Assembly (NCBI GenBank): GCA_949317995.1
Contig: OX439041.1
Span: 17,577,501 to 17,641,500, forward strand
Length of the DNA stretch: 64,000 bases
Direction: 5' to 3'
From: Acholoe squamosa
Lineage: Eukaryota; Annelida; Polychaeta; Phyllodocida; Polynoidae
Position 1 is the stretch's first letter. Each line of letters opens with the position of its first letter. Positions 22,085 to 33,529 of the stretch are shown piece by piece. The notes under the pieces are model-generated. The model was not told the DNA's origin. It did not search any database and saw only the letters and a list, made by a program, of their open reading frames with translations. Both the position numbers and the translations under genes were made by a program.

Positions 22085-25000
22085 TAGCTTTTCCCATCTC
22101 TTTGACACTAATCTGCGTGTCACATGACAAATTTAGGATAAGATCATGTCTCATGTCATTTTTCTCCATGTCCTTAACACTAGGTTCCATGTCACATGTT
22201 GTCAAATTACTATTATCCTATGTTTTTGACACTGATCTGCGTGTCACATGGCGAATTTAGGATATGATCATGTCTCATGTCATTTTTTTCCATGTCCTTG
22301 TCACTAGGTTCCATGTCACATGTCAAATTACTATTATCCCATGTCTTTGTCACTGATCTGAGTGTCACATGGCGAATTTAGGATATAATCATGTCTCATG
22401 CCATTTTTCTCCACGTCCTTGACACTAGGTTCCATGTCACATGTCAAATTACTATTATCCCATGTCTTTGTCACTGATCTGAGTGTCACATGGCGAATTT
22501 AGGATATGACCATGTCTCATGTCATTTTTCTCCACGACCTTGTCACTAGGTTCCATGTCACACGTCAAATTACTATTATCCCATGTCTTTGTCACTGATC
22601 TGAGTGTCACATGGCGAATTTAGGATATGATCATGTCTCATGTCATTTTTCTCCACGACCTTGTCACTAGGTTCCATGTCACACGTCAAATTACTATTAT
22701 CCCATGTCTTTGTCACTGATCTGAGTGTTACATGGCGAATTTAGGATATGATCATGTCTCATGTCATTTTTCTCCACGTCCTTGTCACTAGGTTCCATGT
22801 CACATGTCAAATTACTATTATCCCATGTCTTTGTCACTGATCTGAGTGTCACATGGCGAATTTAGGATATGATCATGTCTCATGCCATTTTTCTCCACGT
22901 CCTTGACACTAGGTTCCATGTCACACGTCAAATTACTATTATCCCATGTCTTTGTCACTGATCTGAGTGTCACATGGCGAATTTAGGATATGACCATGTC
23001 TCATGTCATTTTTCTCCACGACCTTGTCACTAGGTTCTATGTCACACGTCAAATTACTATTATCCCATGTCTTTGTCACTGATCTGAGTGTCACATGGCG
23101 AATTTAGGATATGATCATGTCTCATGTCATTTTTCTCCACGACCTTGTCACTAGGTTCCATGTCACACGTCAAATTACTATTATCCCATGTCTTTGTCAC
23201 TGATCTGAGTGTCACATGGCGAATTTAGGATATGATCATGTCTCATGTCATTTTTCTCCATGTCCTTGTCACTAGGTTCCATGTCACATGTCAAATTACT
23301 ATTATCCCATGTCTTTGTCACTGATCTGAGTGTCACATGGCGAATTTAGGATATGATCATGTCTCATGTCATTTTTTTCCATGTCCTTGTCACTAGGTTC
23401 CATGTCACTCGTCAAATTACTATTATCCCATGTCTTTGTCACTGATCTGAGTGTCACATGGCGAATTTAGGATATGATCATGTCTCATGCCATTTTTCTC
23501 CACGTCCTTGACACTAGGTTCCATGTCACACGTCAAATTACTATTATCCCATGTCTTTGTCACTGATCTGAGTGTCACATGGCGAATTTAGGATATGATC
23601 ATGTCTCATGTCATTTTTTCCACGTCCTTGTCACTAGGTTCCATGTCACATGTCAAATTACTATTATCCCATGTCTTTGTCACTGATCTGAGTGTCACAT
23701 GGCGAATTTAGGATATGATCATGTCTCATGTCATTTTTCTCCATGTCACATGTCAAATTACTATTATCCCATGTCTTTGTCACTGATATGATATGTCTCA
23801 TGTCATTTTTTTCCATGTCCTTGTCACTAGGTTCCATGTCACATGTCAAATTACTATTATCCCATGTCTTTGTCACTGATCTGAGTGTCATATGGCGAAT
23901 TTAGGATATGATCATGTCTCATGTCATTTTTCTCCATGTCCTTGACACTAGGTTCCATGTCACATGTCAAATTACTATTATCCCATGTCTTTGTCACTGA
24001 TCTGAGTGTCACATGGCGAATTTAGGATATGATCATGTCTCATGTCATTTTTCTCCATGTCCTTGTCACTAGGTTCCATGTCACATGTCAAATTACTATT
24101 ATCCCATGTCTTTGTCACTGATCTGAGTGTCACATGGCGAATTTAGGATATGATCATGTCTCATGCCATTTTTCTCCACGTCCTTGACACTAGGTTCCAT
24201 GTCACACGTCAAATTACTATTATCCCATGTCTTTGTCACTGATCTGAGTGTCACATGGCGAATTTAGGATATGATCATGTCTCATGTCATTTTTTCCACG
24301 TCCTTGTCACTAGGTTCCATGTCACACGTCAAATTACTATTATCCCATGTCTTTGTCACTGATCTGAGTGTCACATGGCGAATTTAGGATATGATCATGT
24401 CTCATGTCATTTTTTCCACGTCCTTGTCACTAGGTTCCATGTCACATGTCAAATTACTATTATCCCATGTCTTTGTCACTGATCTGAGTGTCACATGGCG
24501 AATTTAGGATATGATCATGTCTCATGTCATTTTTCTCCATGTCACATGTCAAATTACTATTATCCCATGTCTTTGTCACTGATATGATATGTCTCATGTC
24601 ATTTTTTTCCATGTCCTTGTCACTAGGTTCCATGTCACATGTCAAATTACTATTATCCCATGTCTTTGTCACTGATCTGAGTGTCATATGGCGAATTTAG
24701 GATATGATCATGTCTCATGTCATTTTTCTCCATGTCCTTGACACTAGGTTCCATGTCACATGTCAAATTACTATTATCCCATGTCTTTGTCACTGATCTG
24801 AGTGTCACATGACGAATTTAGGATATGATCATGTCTCATGTCATTTTTCTCCATGTCCTTGTCACTAGGTTCCATGTCACACGTCAAATTACTATTATCC
24901 CATGTCTTTGTCACTGATCTGAGTGTCACATGGCGAATTTAGGATATGATCATGTCTCATGCCATTTTTCTCGACGTCCTTGACACTAGGTTCCATGTCA

Positions 25001-25680
25001 CACGTCAAATTACTATTATCCCATGTCTTTGTCACTGATCTGAGTGTCACATGGCGAATTTAGGATATGATCATGTCTCATGCCATTTTTCTCCACGTCC
25101 TTGACACTAGGTTCCATGTCACACGTCAAATTACTATTATCCCATGTCTTTGTCACTGATCTGAGTGTCACATGGCGAATTTAGGATATGATCATGTCTC
25201 ATGTCATTTTTCTCCATGTCCTTGTCACTAGGTTCCATGTCACATGTCAAATTACTATTATCCCATGTCTTTGTCACTGATCTGAGTGTCACATGGCGAA
25301 TTTAGGATATGATCATGTCTCATGTCATTTTTCTCCATGTCACATGTCAAATTACTATTATCCCATGTCTTTGTCACTGATATGATATGTCTCATGTCAT
25401 TTTTTTCCATGTCCTTGTCACTAGGTTTCATGTCACATGTCAAATTACTATTATCCCATGTCTTTGTCACTGATCTGAGTGTCACATGGCGAATTTAGGA
25501 TATGATCATGTCTCATGTCATTTTTCTCCATGTCCTTGACACTAGGTTCCATGTCACATGTTAAATTACTATTATCCCATGTCTTTGTCACTGATCTGAG
25601 TGTCACATGACGAATTTAGGATATAATCATGTCTCATGACATTTTTCCATGTCCTTGTCATTAGGTTCTATGTTGTTAAA
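22085..25680. repeat. 3.6-kb satellite, 120-bp monomer with higher-order structure
   Basis: The monomer is about 120 bp (for example GATATGA.CATGTCTCATG at 22504, 22624 and so on). Each monomer consists of two diverged halves, both starting CCATGTC.TTGTCACT and containing GTCACATG followed by AATTA or AATTTA. In the left part variant monomers recur every 480 bp. In the right part a block containing a shortened monomer recurs at 23664, 24460 and 25258, about 797 bp apart and almost identical. Short minus-strand ORFs are repeat translations. It ends where the AT-rich block begins. Confidence 0.95.
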
Positions 25681-28265
25681 TTACTGCAGTAAAATTCTGT
25701 TATAACAAAGTGTGTAATTTTAGTTATAAAAGAATTTCGTTTTAACCAAATCATACAATATGAGAGCATTAGGGATCAATTACACACACCCCCCACCTTC
25801 CTTACCCTGAGTTTCGTTATGCTGTAAACTCTGAAATAGTATATAGTCCTGCCACCTGTTGATATAGTAGAGTATTATATATGGCGCTGATGAATATCAT
25901 TTTATTGATAAATCGAGACTGTTTGATGACGTTTAATGAAGTGTTATGTAGACCTCTCAGGATTTTTTGGGATTATACCAGTAAGTTGGATTGAAGAAGT
26001 ATAATGCAGATCTCAGGAGAATGTTTTTGGATTAAATATTGGTCTGGAGAGACCAGACCTTCAAAAATTCCAAATAGAAGATCTACGAACTCTTAAGCTA
26101 ATGTTAGCCTAGACTTGAGTTATATTAGTATGATACATGCATGAATTTATTTCTATATGTTCATGTAGAAGATGTGTTATAAATAAATGTTACCTAATGT
26201 TTTATTGGTATAGGCTATAGTTTATTGTATGAAAGATTTATATTGTATCGATATATTTCTTTATATAACATCATATTTCTATAGGACAGTGGTGTTCTAA
26301 TACGTAGCTTTATGTAAAAAGAGAATAGTGCTGCCACCTGTTGATTTAGTATCGTATTACGTGGTTATTAACTCTTAATGAAGTAAAATGTTGACCTCAT
26401 AGGATTTTTTTTGATCATATTATAACATCTCACGTATAGTTGAGTTTTGAGATGCGTCTTGTACGTAAGGTATTATGGTAGACTAGCTGAGCTGGTGTTT
26501 ATTCTCTATGTTATAGGAAGAATCTTTTCTTAGGACAAAGCAATATATTTTTCTTCACCCTTTAAATACTGAAAATGGATTATTGTATTTCTTGCTGTAG
26601 ATTATCATATTACATTGATAAAGTCTTATTTATTTTTTTTTTGACTTTTTTATTTATTTTTTAAGAGAGAATATTATGATAGTATTTTTTTATGTACTGT
26701 GTATCATAATTGAAAATAAAACATATCGTATGAATATTGAGTATGATGCACTCTTATGTTGGTTACAGACGTGTTTGTCTCCTATGTGGTAGGAAATCCT
26801 TTAAGGTTCGCATATGTTTTGTACTTGTTGAATGTTACGATACTATCATAATTAATAAAGTGCTAGAGAGAAATTCTAATGAAATTTTATTGAAGTTTTT
26901 GATTAAATATTTTATGGCAGATGGTATGTCAGCTTTTTATTTCTATTTTTGCTATTTATTTTTATTTTCCACTGTTTTCTTATGAATTGCGCATTAAACA
27001 CAGTTTTATATTGCTAGTCTTAAAGGGTGAAGACTGGAAGCTTTCCCACCCTTAACCACTTTAGGTCTTATCCTATATATATCAAGATAAATGTTATTAT
27101 TGTAATCATTATCTCAAGATAATTTTTTTAATTCATATATTTTTTATAAGTTTTTTAAAGTTAACGATGCTTGAAGTTAAAAAAAAGTGATTTTTGAATA
27201 GAAAAAAAATTATGAGTCTTGTATTTAGAAGATTAAAGATGGATTTTTCACTATATTACTTCTTATAGAGCTAAAGACCCAAGGTCAAAATGTCACAACT
27301 TTCCCAGAGAATACTGCGTTCAGATAATGTCTTGAGCAAAACAAGGATATTAATCATGTCTTCCAGATAACGTTCTGAACAAAACAAGGACATAAATTAT
27401 GTATCAGTACATACGTACTTAGTTCTTTAGTTTGATTATTCCAATAATTAAAAGATTTTCAATAACAGAGTAATTGTTTATTGTTTTTCACATACAGATT
27501 TTAATAGAATAGCGTATTGCATAATGAATAGTGTTCTTTTAAAAGGCACACGGAAGGGTAGAATATACCTTATAGCCAAGATACATACGTTAGGTTATAT
27601 AGCCATACATAATGAAATATATGAATTTTGGTTAAGTGATTCATAATTATTAACAAGCGTAGCTGTTAAAAATAATTGTTTTCTTGGATAAATAGAATTA
27701 CTGCCTCAATCTCCAATGTATAAAAGACAGTGCGCATATAAGACGCACCCATAATTTCAATGCTGTTTTTTTTTCAGAAAATATACCCCTCAATTTGAGT
27801 AAATCCTATAAGACTTAGAAGGGATTTGTTTGATGTAGAGAATACCTTTCATATGCAAGAGATTATACTAGTAAGCATATATATATATATGTATATTTAT
27901 GTATAAGGCATATGGTAAAATTAGATCAGATTATGCAACCTAATGTTTCTTACATACAAATTTCAAAAGCTATACAGAAGGGTAGAATATACCTTATAGC
28001 CAAGATACATATATGAGATTATATAGTTGTACATAATGAAATATATAAATTTGGTTAAGTGATTTATAATTATTAACAAGCGTAGCTGTAAAATATGATT
28101 GTTTCTTTGGATAAACAGAATTACTACCTTAATTTCTAATGTATAAAAGACAGTGCGTATATAAGAAGCACCTTTAATTTTAATGCTGTTTTTTTAGTAA
28201 ATATACCCTTCAACTTGAGGAAATATTATAAGACGTAGTAGGGAATGTCTTTTATTTGTAAGACA
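25681..28265. other. AT-rich non-coding block with local duplications
   Basis: Base composition is visibly AT-rich from here on. A segment starting TGCCACCTGTTGAT..AGTA occurs twice (about 25850-25985 and 26332-26420). A longer segment, AAGGGTAGAATATACCTTAT through ACAAGCGTAGCTGT and on into an old MITE copy, occurs at 27550-27868 and 27970-28275. A plus-strand open frame at 26737-26985 (82 codons; VCLLCGRKS, hydrophobic C-terminus) has no recognisable domain; it may be a remnant of a Cys-containing gene. Confidence 0.6.
27708..27868. mobile_element. Old, decayed MITE-like copy in the AT-rich block, copy 1
   Basis: CATATAAGACGCACCC, AATCCTATAAGACTTAG, GATGTAGAGAATACC and AAGAGATTATA align in order with 4593-4828, but CG-containing motifs have decayed to TA-rich ones. 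It shows that the family inserted here long ago. Confidence 0.65.
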
Positions 28266-28275
28266 TTATGGTATG
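28120..28275. mobile_element. Old, decayed MITE-like copy 2, overlapping the end of the glycoprotein gene
   Basis: A duplicate of 27708-27868 (GTATATAAGAAGCACC, AAATATTATAAGACGTAG, then AAGACATTATGGTA as a decayed GAGATTACGGTA). Its right terminus contains the stop codon of the minus-strand gene at 28266, and 10 bp further along it supplies AATAAA on the minus strand (28251-28256). Confidence 0.6.
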
Positions 28276-28833
28276 TTTGAATGTAGAGGTATTAACTCGA
28301 AAATTTCTCTGCTTGTGCTAGCTTGACCTGAAGTTGGTCTATATATAGGAGATCTGTTTCTTTTTTTTCGAGCCTTTAATATTATAACAATGCTTGTTAT
28401 CATAAGTAAAGGAATGATTACACCAAACGATACAGACACAATAAGAGATGAAGATGCCATTGAAGAGTTAATAGAATTGTTTGGAAGAGACTCTCTTGTG
28501 CTGTTCATAAAGGCGGGGCTTGAAGTTGACATTTTCTGATCTGTTACTGTATGTGAGAGGGAAGAGCTGCTCCTTAAGGCGTGGCTTAACGTTGTCAGTT
28601 GGTGCTCTCTTGGTACAGCTGAAAGGGGAGAGCTGCTCTTCAAGGCGGGGCTTAAGGTTGACAGCTCCTTATGGTTTGGTATATAAGAAGCAGGAGTGCT
28701 GGGCTGATCTTCCAGATGAAATCCTTCTCCAGACGCTGAAGACGTTGTTATAGTATCCTCATTTTGATAGTCTTTTTCTTGAGGAGCAGTTGTGGTTTGC
28801 TGTTCAGACGTCTTAATTAAGGTAAGTTTTTCT
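28266..28833 (-). CDS. Mucin-like type I membrane glycoprotein, exon 3 (stalk, transmembrane, tail)
   Basis: Third coding exon of a 380-residue protein I reconstructed from three exons with canonical borders. The acceptor is CTTTCTTTTCAG. The exon continues a Ser/Thr/Pro-rich stalk with three imperfect repeats (LSPALKSSSPLS, LSHALRSSSSLS, SSPAFMNSTRESL), several N-glycosylation sequons (NST, NSS) and a hydrophobic segment at about residues 321-344 (SLIVSVSFGVIIPLLMITSI...). A basic stop-transfer (KARKKRNR) and a 36-residue tail with tyrosine (SPIYRP) follow. The stop codon lies in an old MITE end, with AATAAA 10 bp beyond. No family was recognised. It could be an element-encoded surface protein or a host mucin-like receptor. 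Confidence 0.7.
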
Positions 28834-28886
28834 CTGAAAAGAAAGGTTATGTTATATTAATGTATGACAGGTAAATTTTATTATAT

Positions 28887-29137
28887 AATTAACAGAGATG
28901 AAAGTTATTTAGCATGAAAATGCCTGAAATGGTTTGATTTTTACTCTGAAAACTTAGGTTTCTATATGAATGCACAGGACTCTTGAATTTTAAAATCCCT
29001 GCACAAGTATGAATTAACAGAGATGAAAGTCATTTAGCATGAAAATGCCTGAAATGGTTTGATTTTTTACTCTGAAAACCTAGGTTTCTATATGAATGCG
29101 CAGGACCCTTGAATTTTAAAATCCCTGCACAAGTATG
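28887..29137. repeat. 125-bp direct duplication in the glycoprotein gene intron
   Basis: Two nearly identical units (AATTAACAGAGATGAAAGT..ATTTAGCATGAAAATGCCTG... to GCACAAGTATG), head to tail, in intron 2 of the minus-strand gene. Confidence 0.9.
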
Positions 29138-29402
29138 AGAAAATGATATTTAGGATTTCTTAAAATATTTCTAAAATTACAAGGTCATAATGTTTTTTCA
29201 ATGACTAGAACAGAGTTAAAGAAAACATTACAACGTTTATATAGTTTTGGATTTCTTAAGACATTTTTAAGCTCGTAAAGTTTTTTTTAGTGACGAAAAG
29301 ATTTAAAGAAAATATTTTGACATTGTTAGCATTTTCGTACAAGTCGTAGTTCATATAAAACAAATAAAAGGGTTACAATTATTAGTAAAAATATAGAAAT
29401 AC

Positions 29403-29681
29403 CTTGAAGTAGCCTCTTTGTTAATGATAGTAGATGTATAGGCAGCAGGAGTGGAAGCAGGGATATAGATGGTGCTTCTATACATGATCGAAGTAGGAAT
29501 ATAGGTACTAGGCTTGAAGGTGGAAGTAGGCTTGTAGACAGTAGGTTTGTAGGTGGTAGTAGACTTATAGATTATAGTAGACAGAGTAGAAGTTTTTGTT
29601 GTGGTTGATTTTGCTTTCATCAGATGATATTCTGTGAGACGGATATATTTTCCTTCTGTTGGAAGGTAGACATGAGTTTTC
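29403..29681 (-). CDS. Mucin-like glycoprotein, exon 2 (Thr/Ser/Tyr-rich repeats)
   Basis: 279 bp, both borders in phase 2, so skipping it would keep the frame. The acceptor is ATTTTAACAG and the donor is AAG|GTATTT. It encodes a linker (THVYLPTEGKYIRLTEYHL) followed by a low-complexity Thr/Ser/Lys/Tyr/Pro region with repeated YKSTTTYKP, VYKPTSTFKP and YIPTS units. This is typical of heavily O-glycosylated stalks, although the regular tyrosines are unusual for a mucin. Confidence 0.7.
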
Positions 29682-30086
29682 CTGTTAAAATAGAACGTTA
29701 ACTTTATCAGTGTTATAACAGAATTATTCTTGAAACATTTGATGGTATAGACAATGTGTTATAACAGAATTGTACTACGATCTCTTTTATAGTATCAGAT
29801 TTGGCACGGTGCCAGGACAGCGTCGAATTAAAGATTCTAGTCTATGATCTCATATTTTCAATAGCACTACTTTTAGCATGATCTAAAGCCAAAGCTGAAT
29901 ACATATTTATTTATTTAGTTAGCAGAGAAAAAGTTAGGAATTTACATTTTACACATGAGCTTTGATAACAGAAAATTGCTCTGAGATTAGTATTTTTGGT
30001 TAAGAAATATTATTTTAGAGTGTAAGAGCAAAAATTTCGACGAATTACTATTCAGTAAAATAGGATAATAAATGCTTTTAAATTAC

Positions 30087-30382
30087 CTGCATGTCCCTGC
30101 TTCACAAGAATAGAGAGCAACTTTCGAGGAAACTTGCTCTAAGAAAGGGAATCGGTTTCTTCCATATTGTATTTCCTGCGTTTGGTTGTTACTTTGTGTC
30201 CTGATTTCTGAAGTGATTAAAGTTTTGTGTGTCAGTTCCATTTGAATCCAACATGTTAGATTAGGACTCTGACAGGAAATAATGCTATCCTCTAAGAAAG
30301 AGCATGAACAATTTTCTTTTGTTCCCACTCCTAGACAAGCAGGGACAAGAACGAATATTAGGATATAAGTCCACATCTTCAC
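30087..30382 (-). CDS. Mucin-like glycoprotein, exon 1 (signal peptide and Cys-rich head)
   Basis: Starts with a clear signal peptide (MKMWTYILIFVLVPACLGVG). A short extracellular head follows with six cysteines in pairs (NCSC, ISCQSPNLTCW, YSCEAGTC) and sequons NCS, NLT and NQT. The donor is GCAG|GTAATT. Upstream on the minus strand there is an acceptor-like TTCTCTAG at about 30401 and a donor-like CGAAACAG|GTACTT at about 30552, so a non-coding first exon is likely. The head is too short and divergent for me to place in a family. Confidence 0.72.
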
Positions 30383-31072
30383 TGTGAGCTAGATGACGAT
30401 GAACTAGAGAATAACCTAGATCTTTCTTTAACCTAACTAGTTTAGCTGTAGAAAAAGGTATTAATACGAGTGAATAAGAAAAGACTGACAATGAGCCTTT
30501 AACTAAAAGTAGGGTGAGTCATAGTCTTCTTAGATAAAATAGATAAGTACCTGTTTCGAGTTTCCATGTCTAGATAACAACGAAGTAGTTCAGCTTGTCG
30601 ATGGTATGAGAGGATTTCGCTGAAACTTTGTCATCTTTTAGGTCCTAAAAGAAAATAATCCTTGTTTCTTGACATGATTTTCCGCTTTTGAAGCTGTAAA
30701 TCCTACGTTAGGTCTTAGAATATTATATTTTGAAGAAGAAGCTTCTGACAAAATTAACCCGGAAGTTCAAGTTAATCATACTGGTTCCTGTATTATCTAG
30801 TAGTTTTCAAATTTTTTACCTAGCCGTAAAGTCTTGGACCACCAAAATATTTCTTACTATAATTTATTGTAGCTCAACCACCTTAAAAACCAGCTTATAA
30901 TGATTCTAATCGTGCATTATAACTATAAATTTTTATTTTCATCTTTTATGAATGAAATATAGGTTTGACCAATTCAGTTTTTTTTCTGTTGGTTTGCGTG
31001 TGTATCTACCTATATTTCGGTCTGAACTGTGCCTAATGATTCAATAGTGCTCACCAGTTTTTTAATATTGCC

Positions 31073-31377
31073 TATCAGCACTTAACCAAAGGACCTGTGT
31101 GTCATATTTATATTCTATGGATCATTATATGGTGGTCCGAGATCAGGAGGGGGACGGACGTTATACCACCTTATAAATATTTCATTTCCCTGAGACTCTC
31201 TTCTCGGCTTTCATTAACTTATCAGCGCTTAACCAAAGGACCTGTGTGTCATATTTATATTCTATGATTGTTTTTTACTGCGGATCACTATATGGTGGTC
31301 CGAGATCAGGAGGGGGACGGACGTTATACCACCTTATAAATATTTCATTTTCCTGAGATTCTCTTCTCGGCTTTCAC
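31073..31377 (+). repeat. Direct duplication of about 145 bp
   Basis: Two copies from TATCAGC.CTTAACCAAAGG through GGTGGTCCGAGATCAGGAGG and GGACGGACGTTATACCACCT to CTCTTCTCGGCTTTCA, at 31073 and 31219. The second has a short insertion (TTGTTTTTTACTGC). No coding capacity. The segment is the most GC-rich in its neighbourhood. Confidence 0.85.
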
Positions 31378-31911
31378 TAGAGTTTTCATTTGAAATAAAT
31401 TTTCCTTAAATTCAAATGATTTCTTTTAAATGTCTTTCAAATTTATGTGCAATTTAACCCTCATCCTTGATAAAGCGGTACTGCCCTTGAACCCTCATCG
31501 GGTAGAAAGAAACACATAGCGGAACCATAAACATTTGATGAGACACGACAGGAGTAGAGGAACCAAAAGTATTTCATTAGACATGGTAGAAACAGAAAGA
31601 GACATCTAACGGATTAACTAAGAAACATAAGGCTAGGTAAATTTTTGTAAGAAGTATTTTGTTTTCGATTGCGGAATATGCGTTAGGAAAATACATTTTT
31701 CTCTAGAACTATGACATATTTTTGATATACAAAAGTATGGTATTCTTTATGTTTTTCATAGAATAAGACAATAAATCAGAAAGGTCTAGATAGGGCTTAA
31801 AAGTATGATTTCTCGGAGAAAACACTGCTGCTAAAGATGGTTTTACCTAAAGCGGAAGGTATAGTCAGCCATTTTGTTATAACAGAGTGACGCATGCGTA
31901 ATGACTTATTG

Positions 31912-32590
31912 TGTTCGAGGAAAAAACTAACATACTAAGTAATTTTATGTTTCGCGTTCAAGTGAAAAATAAGGTTATGAGCTGGAAGGTTGTAGCGTTC
32001 GAATAGAGATTGAAATAATATCTTATTGCTTTTGTTGAAGGTGTGTTAGATCATTTAAGTAAAAGCATTCGAGTGGAAATTGCCTGATGCGTTCGAGTGG
32101 AAATTGTCTGATGCGTTCGAGTGAAAACTGTAGTAATAAACTGAACTGATGCGTTCGAGTGAAAACTGTAGTAATAAACTGAACTGATGCGTTCAAGTGA
32201 AAACTGTAGCAATAAACTGAATATTGAAATTAGTTGTGTTCGAGTGGATATTTAATAATGAATCAAAATTTTCTTTTCAGATAAAAGCAGAACAGGAGAG
32301 GAGCATGTAAAACGCTACAGCTTATAACGAACCTAGGAAAAGGAAAACTGTAAGGTAGGTGATTTATATAGTTAGACCTTTTTAACTTAACGCTTTCGAG
32401 TAGAAACTAAAATGTCAAACTTCAAATTTTATGCGTTCAAGAAGAAACTACAATTTCAAATTTTTTTATGCGTTAGAGTAAAAATAAATTATTTTATAGT
32501 GTTCGAGTAAAAACTACAGTCACAAACTAAATATAGTTATTTGGTGTGTTTGTGCGAAAACTGTAGTGAAAAACTGAATGCTTTTACTTA
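31912..32590 (+). repeat. Dispersed GCGTTCGAGTG-AAACT motif array
   Basis: About 13 copies of GYGTTCGAGTRRAAACT or close variants, all in the same orientation, for example at 31954, 31995, 32065, 32089, 32113, 32151, 32189, 32236, 32392, 32431, 32470, 32501 and 32546. The best copies form 38-bp direct repeats (GCGTTCGAGTGAAAACTGTA then GTAATAAACTGAACTGAT). Spacing is irregular and the array flanks a likely 5' untranslated exon at 32280-32355 (acceptor CTTTTCAG, donor AAG|GTAGGT). It is therefore not a simple satellite; it could be a protein-binding array. Confidence 0.75.
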
Positions 32591-32683
32591 CTGCTTTTAA
32601 AAAAATAGACCCTGTTCAATTAATGAACTTTAATGAGCTTAGTTTACTTTAAAGAATTCCTATTTTTTTTGTTTTAGTGTATC

Positions 32684-33524
32684 ATGAGTGGAGGAAACTC
32701 TGTGTCTAACTACGAGGAACATAGAGGAGGACAACTAGCAAGGCAAAATATACAGGCGTGTCAGAGATTATTGACCCGTACGAGATTGATAATTAATTAT
32801 CTGTTCCGTGATATTTTCTACGTACACAGAGGTAAATTTATTAACCTATTCTTTGTTACTAAATAAAAAAGAAAAATACTTTTTTTATTTGAATATAAAA
32901 CCAAGTTCTAATAATAATGTTTTAAGTTTAAGAAGATTTAGTTTTAATCTTCTCAATAAAAATTTATTTTTTCAGGTTAATACTTTACTCAATAATTTAA
33001 GAATGACCTTGCTGAACTCGAGTTATATATTAAAGATTTTATGAAATGTTATTTTTCAGATCAATACTTAATCCAAACTCAATCCGAGAGTGACCTTACT
33101 GAACTTGAGTCAGAAAGTTTTACTGTAAAAAGCAAAGGTAAATTTCTTTTGTTTTGGATTTTAGTCATAGATAAGACGAATTGTTATTTATATTTTACAT
33201 TAAAATTTAATCTAAATGAGTTTATAATGTAAAATTTAATCTAAATGAGTTTATTATTAAAAGATTATATTGAAAAAAACATTATAATTACTATTTATAA
33301 TGTTTTATTATAATGATTTATAATAATGATGATTATTATTTTATAATAACAAGATGAAGATATGAAACTGATTAATTTATATATATCATATTGAAAAAAT
33401 AACGATAATTAGATGATGACATGAAACTGATTATATATGAAATGATATAATGCTGATAATTTAAAGAAATTAAGTGTCTTTTTTCTTTTCAGATAGACGT
33501 CTTGTGCTGTCTTCTTATTTTTGA
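32684..33524 (+). CDS. Small spliced gene, 85 residues, three coding exons
   Basis: Exons 32684-32831, 33060-33137 and 33493-33524 join in phase 1 throughout. Donors are GAG|GTAAAT and AAAG|GTAAAT; acceptors are TTATTTTTCAG and TTTTCTTTTCAG. The ATG lies just after a further acceptor (TTTTGTTTTAG|TGTATC), consistent with a 5' untranslated exon upstream. The product has a basic, helical N-terminal half (ARQNIQACQRLLTRTRLIIN), an acidic middle (QSESDLTELESESF) and a short basic end (KDRRLVLSSYF). No domain was recognised. The coherent splicing across three introns in AT-rich DNA argues for a real gene. Confidence 0.6.
32976..33042 (+). pseudogene. Decayed duplicate of exon 2 of the small spliced gene
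   Basis: After an acceptor-like TTTATTTTTTCAG the sequence GTTAATACTTTACTCAATAA... GAATGACCTTGCTGAACTCG resembles exon 2 (ATCAATACTTAATCCAAACT... GAGTGACCTTACTGAACTTG). In the phase required by exon 1 it would give an immediate stop, so it looks like a dead tandem exon. Confidence 0.6.
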
Positions 33525-33529
33525 TTAAG

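Noticed and set aside
23664..25485. Three identical 75-codon minus-strand ORFs
   Set aside because: They are translations of the 797-bp higher-order satellite unit, not genes.
26737..26985. 82-codon plus-strand frame with a CxxC motif
   Set aside because: Too short and featureless to call as a gene; mentioned only under the AT-rich block.
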